From the NCBI GenBank assembly GCA_017399535.1, contig JAFQBX010000018.1:124001-188000 (forward strand): a stretch of 64,000 bases of DNA, written 5' to 3'. Positions 60,219 to 64,000 of the stretch are shown piece by piece. Within the stretch, counting starts at the first letter, position 1, and every line of letters starts with the position of its first letter. A program made the position numbers and the translations under genes. The stretch is from Clostridia bacterium (GTDB lineage: Bacteria; Bacillota; Clostridia; Oscillospirales; Acutalibacteraceae). The notes under the pieces were generated by a model. It was not told where the DNA came from and did no database searches. It worked only from the letters and a program-made list of their open reading frames with translations.

Positions 60219-62620
60219 TTTGACTCCCATACATTCTTATTATTTGTGATTGACTTATTCGCTTTCTTGGCGACAGAATGTCTCGGTTTTGAAACCGTTT
60301 TATTGGCAACGAGAGCGGTTTCGAGTACCTGTTTCATATCGTTAACAATAACAAATTCGATATTTTCCTTTACCCTTTCGTCAACCTCGGATAAATCCGC
60401 CTTATTTTCTTCGGGAACTATTACCTTTTTAATACCCGCTCTGTATGCCGCCATGGTCTTTTCCTTTAATCCGCCGATTGGCAACACCTTGCCGAGAAGC
60501 GAGATTTCACCCGTCATAGCCACGTCGTGACGAATGGCAATTCCCGAAAGAGCGGAAACGAGTGCCACAGCCATTGTAATACCCGCTGACGGGCCATCCT
60601 TTGGCACAGCAGCTTCGGTAGCGTGAAGATGAATATCCTTATTTTTATAGAATTTGGTATCAATTCCATAGTCGTTTGCGATACTGCGAACATAGCTGAC
60701 TGCCGTCTGTGCCGATTCCTTCATAACATCGCCGAGCGAACCTGTAAGCACAATTTTACCCGTGCCGTCGAGAGCAGATGCTTCGAGCTTCATAAGCTCG
60801 CCGCCAACCGACGTCCAAGCGAGTCCATTGACCGTTCCAACCTCGTCAAAGCATTCGTAAACCGATTCGGGACGGTACTTTCTGACACCAAGCTGACGAG
60901 CAACGTTATCTGCATCAATCTTTACCGCATCGGTCTTTCCGTCGGCAATGTCAACTGCAGCCATTCGGCAAAGGGCGGCAATATTCTGCTCCAGCTTTCT
61001 GACGCCTGCTTCACGGGTATAGTAGTCAATAACCTCGTAAAGAGCGTTATTCGTAATCTTGCAATTTTTCGAATCAAGTCCGTGCTTTTTGGTTTCCTTA
61101 GGGACGAGATATTTTTTAGCAATTCTAAACTTATCCTCGCGAGTATAGCTCGGCAATTCGATAATTTCCATTCTATCGCGAAGGGGTCCCGAAATAGCCC
61201 CCTCGTCATTAGCTGTAGTGATAAAAATTGCCTTGCTCAAATCGTACGGCATATCGATAAAATGGTCTCTGAACGAAACGTTCTGCTCGGGATCGAGTGC
61301 TTCGAGCAAAGCCGCCGAACAATCGCCCTTATGGTCACTGCCGATTTTATCAATTTCGTCCAAAAGAATAAGCGGATTTGAAACGCCCGTTTCTAAAAAA
61401 GCATTGATGATCCGTCCGGGCATCGAGCCGATATACGTGCGGCGATGTCCTCTGATCTCCGACTCGTCCTTAACTCCGCCGAGAGAAATTCGAGCAAATT
61501 TACGTCCCATACACTTTGCAATCGACCTTGCAACCGATGTCTTACCTACACCGGGAGCACCGACAAGACAGATTATCTGTCCGTTAATTTCGGGAGCAAG
61601 CTTCTTTACGGCTAAAAGTTCAATTATGCGCTTTTTAACGTCGGTCATTCCGTAATGGTCGCGTTCAAGGATTTTTCGCGATTTGTCAATATTAATATTA
61701 TCCTTTGAATAAACGCCCCAAGGAAGCTCGAGGCAGGTGTCAAGATAGCCCCTGACGACCGTCTCTTCATGAGAGCCGTGAGGCATTCTTTCAATTTTTG
61801 CTACCTCTTTTTCAAGCTTTTTCTTTACACTTTCACTAGCGTTTAAAGCGGCAATTTTCTTTCGATATTCGGCAAGTTCATCATCAGCATCGGGCGAATT
61901 CCCGAGTTCTTCGTTAAGTACCTTTAATTGCTCACGCATATAGTACTCGCGCTGATTGTCGTCGATATTTTTCTGAACGATACCGTTGATTTCGGTTTCG
62001 TAACGTAGAATTTCAGCTTCCTTGCGCAGAATTACAATCAAATCCTGCAAACGAACAGCCGGACTCAAATTATTGAGTATGGTCTGCTTGTCCTGATATT
62101 GAAGGGGCAAATTCGACGCAATATAGTCAGCGAGATGTCCCATATCATTGTCGAGCAGAACGTGACCGAGCACATCGGGCGGAATACGCGGTGACAGTGA
62201 AGCATACTCCTCAAATGCCTCGCGTGCATTTCTGAGAAGTGCTTCCTTTTTTAGCTCGGACGCTTTTGAATATTTTTCTATACATTCATTTACGACTACG
62301 TGAAAACACGGCACACTATCAAGCACGCAATCAACAGTAGCTCGGCAAACGCCCTCGACCATAACACGAATTGTGTCATTCGGTGTCTTTATAATCTGCT
62401 TAATTACGGCAACACAGCCAATCTTATAGACCTCGCTAAATTTTGGGTCCTCAACTGAAATATCCTTCTGCGTTGCTAAAAATATTGTTTGATTTGAATC
62501 CATCGCTTTATTGATAGCGGCAATCGACTTTTTTCTACCGACATCGAAATGAAGCAACATGCCGGGAAAAACAACCATTCCACGTAAAATCAGCATTGGC
62601 ATTGAGTTAAAATTAGTCAT
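60215..62620 (-). CDS. lon: ATP-dependent protease Lon
   Basis: Lon degrades misfolded and regulatory proteins. The 801 residues show the N-terminal LON domain (LILRGMVVFPGMLLHFDVGR), a coiled region, the AAA module with LVGAPGVGKTSVARSIA and LILLDEIDKIG, and the C-terminal serine-lysine protease: PKDGPSAGITMAVAL carries the catalytic serine and GGLKEKTMAAYRAG the lysine. It has a good promoter and AGAGGA. No CtsR or CIRCE-like operator was recognised upstream. Confidence 0.98.
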   Translation of the reverse strand: MTNFNSMPMLILRGMVVFPGMLLHFDVGRKKSIAAINKAMDSNQTIFLATQKDISVEDPKFSEVYKIGCVAVIKQIIKTPNDTIRVMVEGVCRATVDCVLDSVPCFHVVVNECIEKYSKASELKKEALLRNAREAFEEYASLSPRIPPDVLGHVLLDNDMGHLADYIASNLPLQYQDKQTILNNLSPAVRLQDLIVILRKEAEILRYETEINGIVQKNIDDNQREYYMREQLKVLNEELGNSPDADDELAEYRKKIAALNASESVKKKLEKEVAKIERMPHGSHEETVVRGYLDTCLELPWGVYSKDNINIDKSRKILERDHYGMTDVKKRIIELLAVKKLAPEINGQIICLVGAPGVGKTSVARSIAKCMGRKFARISLGGVKDESEIRGHRRTYIGSMPGRIINAFLETGVSNPLILLDEIDKIGSDHKGDCSAALLEALDPEQNVSFRDHFIDMPYDLSKAIFITTANDEGAISGPLRDRMEIIELPSYTREDKFRIAKKYLVPKETKKHGLDSKNCKITNNALYEVIDYYTREAGVRKLEQNIAALCRMAAVDIADGKTDAVKIDADNVARQLGVRKYRPESVYECFDEVGTVNGLAWTSVGGELMKLEASALDGTGKIVLTGSLGDVMKESAQTAVSYVRSIANDYGIDTKFYKNKDIHLHATEAAVPKDGPSAGITMAVALVSALSGIAIRHDVAMTGEISLLGKVLPIGGLKEKTMAAYRAGIKKVIVPEENKADLSEVDERVKENIEFVIVNDMKQVLETALVANKTVSKPRHSVAKKANKSITNNKNVWESK

Positions 62621-62649
62621 TAGATAGTCCTCTCAGGTTAATTTAGAAC

Positions 62650-62678
62650 ATTATAATACATAAATCCTATTATTTCAA
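62650..62678 (-). promoter_or_regulatory. sigma-A promoter of lon
   Basis: TTGAAA (62673-62678), 17 bases and TATAAT (62650-62655) on the minus strand, about 30 bases before the ATG. Confidence 0.75.
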
Positions 62679-62691
62679 CAAATTATCCAAG

Positions 62692-62697
62692 TATAAT
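62692..62697 (+). promoter_or_regulatory. probable -10 element of eno
   Basis: TATAAT on the plus strand about 40 bases before the eno start. No convincing -35 is found at 16-18 bases, so it may need an activator. It lies close to the divergent lon promoter. Confidence 0.35.
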
Positions 62698-62737
62698 TTT
62701 AGATTTTATTACAGACAATACCAACGAGGTGGATAAA

Positions 62738-64000
62738 ATGAACACAATAATTAAAAAAGTAAAGGCACGTCAGATATTCGATTCACGGTCAAATCCGACG
62801 GTTGAAGCCGAGGTCATTCTCGAAAACGATATAAGCACACTAGGTGCAGTTCCTTCAGGTGCATCGACGGGCAGCCACGAAGCCGTTGAATTAAGAGACG
62901 ACGGAAATGACTATAACGGAAAAGGCGTTTTAAAAGCGGTCGAAAATGTAAACAGCACTATCAACGGCATTTTATGCGGCAAGGATGCCGAATGTACCGC
63001 CCAAATCGACCAACTGATGATTGAAGCAGACGGGACTAAAAACAAATCAAAATTAGGATCAAATGCCACACTTGCTGTTTCTATCGCCTGCGCAAAGGCG
63101 GCGGCAAGGGCAAATAATCAGCCACTTTATAAATTCATTGGCGGTAATGATGCCGTCACTCTCCCCGTTCCGATGATGAATATTCTCAATGGCGGCGCTC
63201 ACGCAGATAATAACATTGATATTCAGGAATTTATGATAATGCCTTTTGGCGCAAAATCATTTGCCCAAGCGATGAAGATGGGCACCGAAATTTACGCATC
63301 ACTTAAAAATATATTGCACAGCAAAGGGCTTTCGACAGCGGTCGGTGATGAGGGCGGATTTGCTCCTAATCTTGCCTCGGATGAACAAGCACTTGACCTG
63401 CTCACAGAAGCGATAATTTCGGCAGGATACAAGCCCGGCGAGGATATAAAAATCGCACTCGATGCTGCGGCAAGTGAATGGTATAAAAGCGGAGAATATA
63501 TTCAGCCCAAAAGCGGCAAAAAAATGACGTCGGACGAGTTGATTTGCTACTTTGAAAAGCTGGTCGATAAGTACCCCATTTTCTCCATCGAGGACCCACT
63601 CGCCGAGGATGATTTTGACGGATTTAAAAGTATAACCGAAAAGCTCGGAAACAGAGTACAAATCGTAGGCGATGACCTTTTTGTCACCAATAGCGAACGG
63701 CTTCAAAAAGGAATCGAAACAAAGGCAGCAAACGCTATCTTAATCAAACCGAATCAGATTGGTACTATCAGCGAAACTATAAGCACGGTGAAACTAGCCA
63801 AAAACAACAATTACAACACCATTATGTCGCACAGAAGCGGCGAAACGGAGGACAGCACGATTGCCGACCTTGCCGTTGCGCTAAACTGCGGTCAAATAAA
63901 AACAGGAGCCCCTGCCAGAAGTGACCGAGTGGCAAAATACAACCAACTTTTAAGAATTGAAGAAGAACTTGGCAAAAGAGCAATTTACGGAATAAACAGA
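62738..64000 (+). CDS. eno: enolase, nearly complete (runs off the right edge)
   Basis: Enolase interconverts 2-phosphoglycerate and phosphoenolpyruvate. The 421 codons present begin [20 protein letters not shown], with [33 protein letters not shown] (catalytic glutamate), the metal-binding SIEDPL and GDDLFVTN, the lysine in LIKPNQIGT and SHRSGETED. About ten C-terminal residues are missing past the window. The ATG at 62738 has a GAGGTGGA site. Its plus-strand orientation is divergent from lon. Confidence 0.97.
   Translation, partial: MNTIIKKVKARQIFDSRSNPTVEAEVILENDISTLGAVPSGASTGSHEAVELRDDGNDYNGKGVLKAVENVNSTINGILCGKDAECTAQIDQLMIEADGTKNKSKLGSNATLAVSIACAKAAARANNQPLYKFIGGNDAVTLPVPMMNILNGGAHADNNIDIQEFMIMPFGAKSFAQAMKMGTEIYASLKNILHSKGLSTAVGDEGGFAPNLASDEQALDLLTEAIISAGYKPGEDIKIALDAAASEWYKSGEYIQPKSGKKMTSDELICYFEKLVDKYPIFSIEDPLAEDDFDGFKSITEKLGNRVQIVGDDLFVTNSERLQKGIETKAANAILIKPNQIGTISETISTVKLAKNNNYNTIMSHRSGETEDSTIADLAVALNCGQIKTGAPARSDRVAKYNQLLRIEEELGKRAIYGINR

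Noticed and set aside
60623-61381. Plus-strand frame of 252 codons opposite lon
   Set aside because: Antisense to the AAA and protease regions of lon; no independent support.

Overview
The window is a chromosomal segment from a low-GC, spore-forming Clostridia bacterium, most likely of the Oscillospiraceae/Ruminococcaceae type. The evidence is the dnaG-sigA pair, SpoIIR and a YlmC/YmxH sporulation protein, AddAB recombination, lysine/diaminopimelate synthesis through DapL, a surface protein ending in a type I dockerin, and a gene order around smc, ftsY, rdgB, yhbY, nadD, yqeK, rsfS and leuS that is typical of this group. It is mostly housekeeping core genome: no phage, IS element, CRISPR array or rRNA was seen, and there is one tRNA. 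Almost all genes lie on the minus strand. The plus-strand genes are short islands at 17.8-21.4 kb, 30.0-30.7 kb and 37.7-39.3 kb, plus eno at the right edge.

Layout from left to right. 0-5.8 kb: rpsB (partial) with a structured leader, a YlmC/YmxH protein, sigA, dnaG, dgt, yigZ, rpmE. 5.8-12.6 kb: addA and addB. 12.6-15.4 kb: a dapF-dapL operon ending in a beta-propeller-like gene. 15.5-17.6 kb: a secreted protein with cohesin-like, helical and dockerin modules. 17.6-19.0 kb: tRNA-Cys, a small membrane gene between two copies of a non-coding repeat, and a terminator-bearing stretch before feoAB. 19.0-21.4 kb: feoA-feoB. 21.4-28.5 kb: gpsA, plsY, der, a DUF512 radical-SAM protein, rpmF, a YceD/DUF177 protein, a P-loop protein and pgi. 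28.6-33.9 kb: a D,D-carboxypeptidase, a metallophosphoesterase, and two uncharacterised membrane-anchored exported proteins. 34-37.5 kb: spoIIR, ispE, an aminotransferase, an Lrp regulator and a small membrane protein. 37.7-39.3 kb: an ACT-domain protein and a UPF0210/PFL protein. 39.5-57.3 kb: one dense run of co-directional genes from a SpoU methyltransferase to leuS, covering DNA processing, topoisomerase, tRNA modification, lipid precursor synthesis, RNA processing, chromosome condensation, protein targeting, nucleotide sanitation, NAD synthesis and ribosome assembly. 57.3-58.7 kb: infC-rpmI-rplT with a regulated leader. 58.7-64 kb: a VanY-like peptidase, engB, lon and a nearly complete eno.

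The most interesting signals are RNA-level. The infC leader contains a perfect 10-base complement that would compete with an intrinsic terminator, followed by an AUU start codon. The rpsB leader is nested in two perfect 8-bp inverted repeats. The sigA terminator encloses the ribosome binding site of the next gene. A strong terminator of unclear purpose sits upstream of feoA. Among proteins, the dockerin protein and the pair of exported proteins at 30.8-33.9 kb are the least explained. I found no new defence or mobile system and do not claim one.
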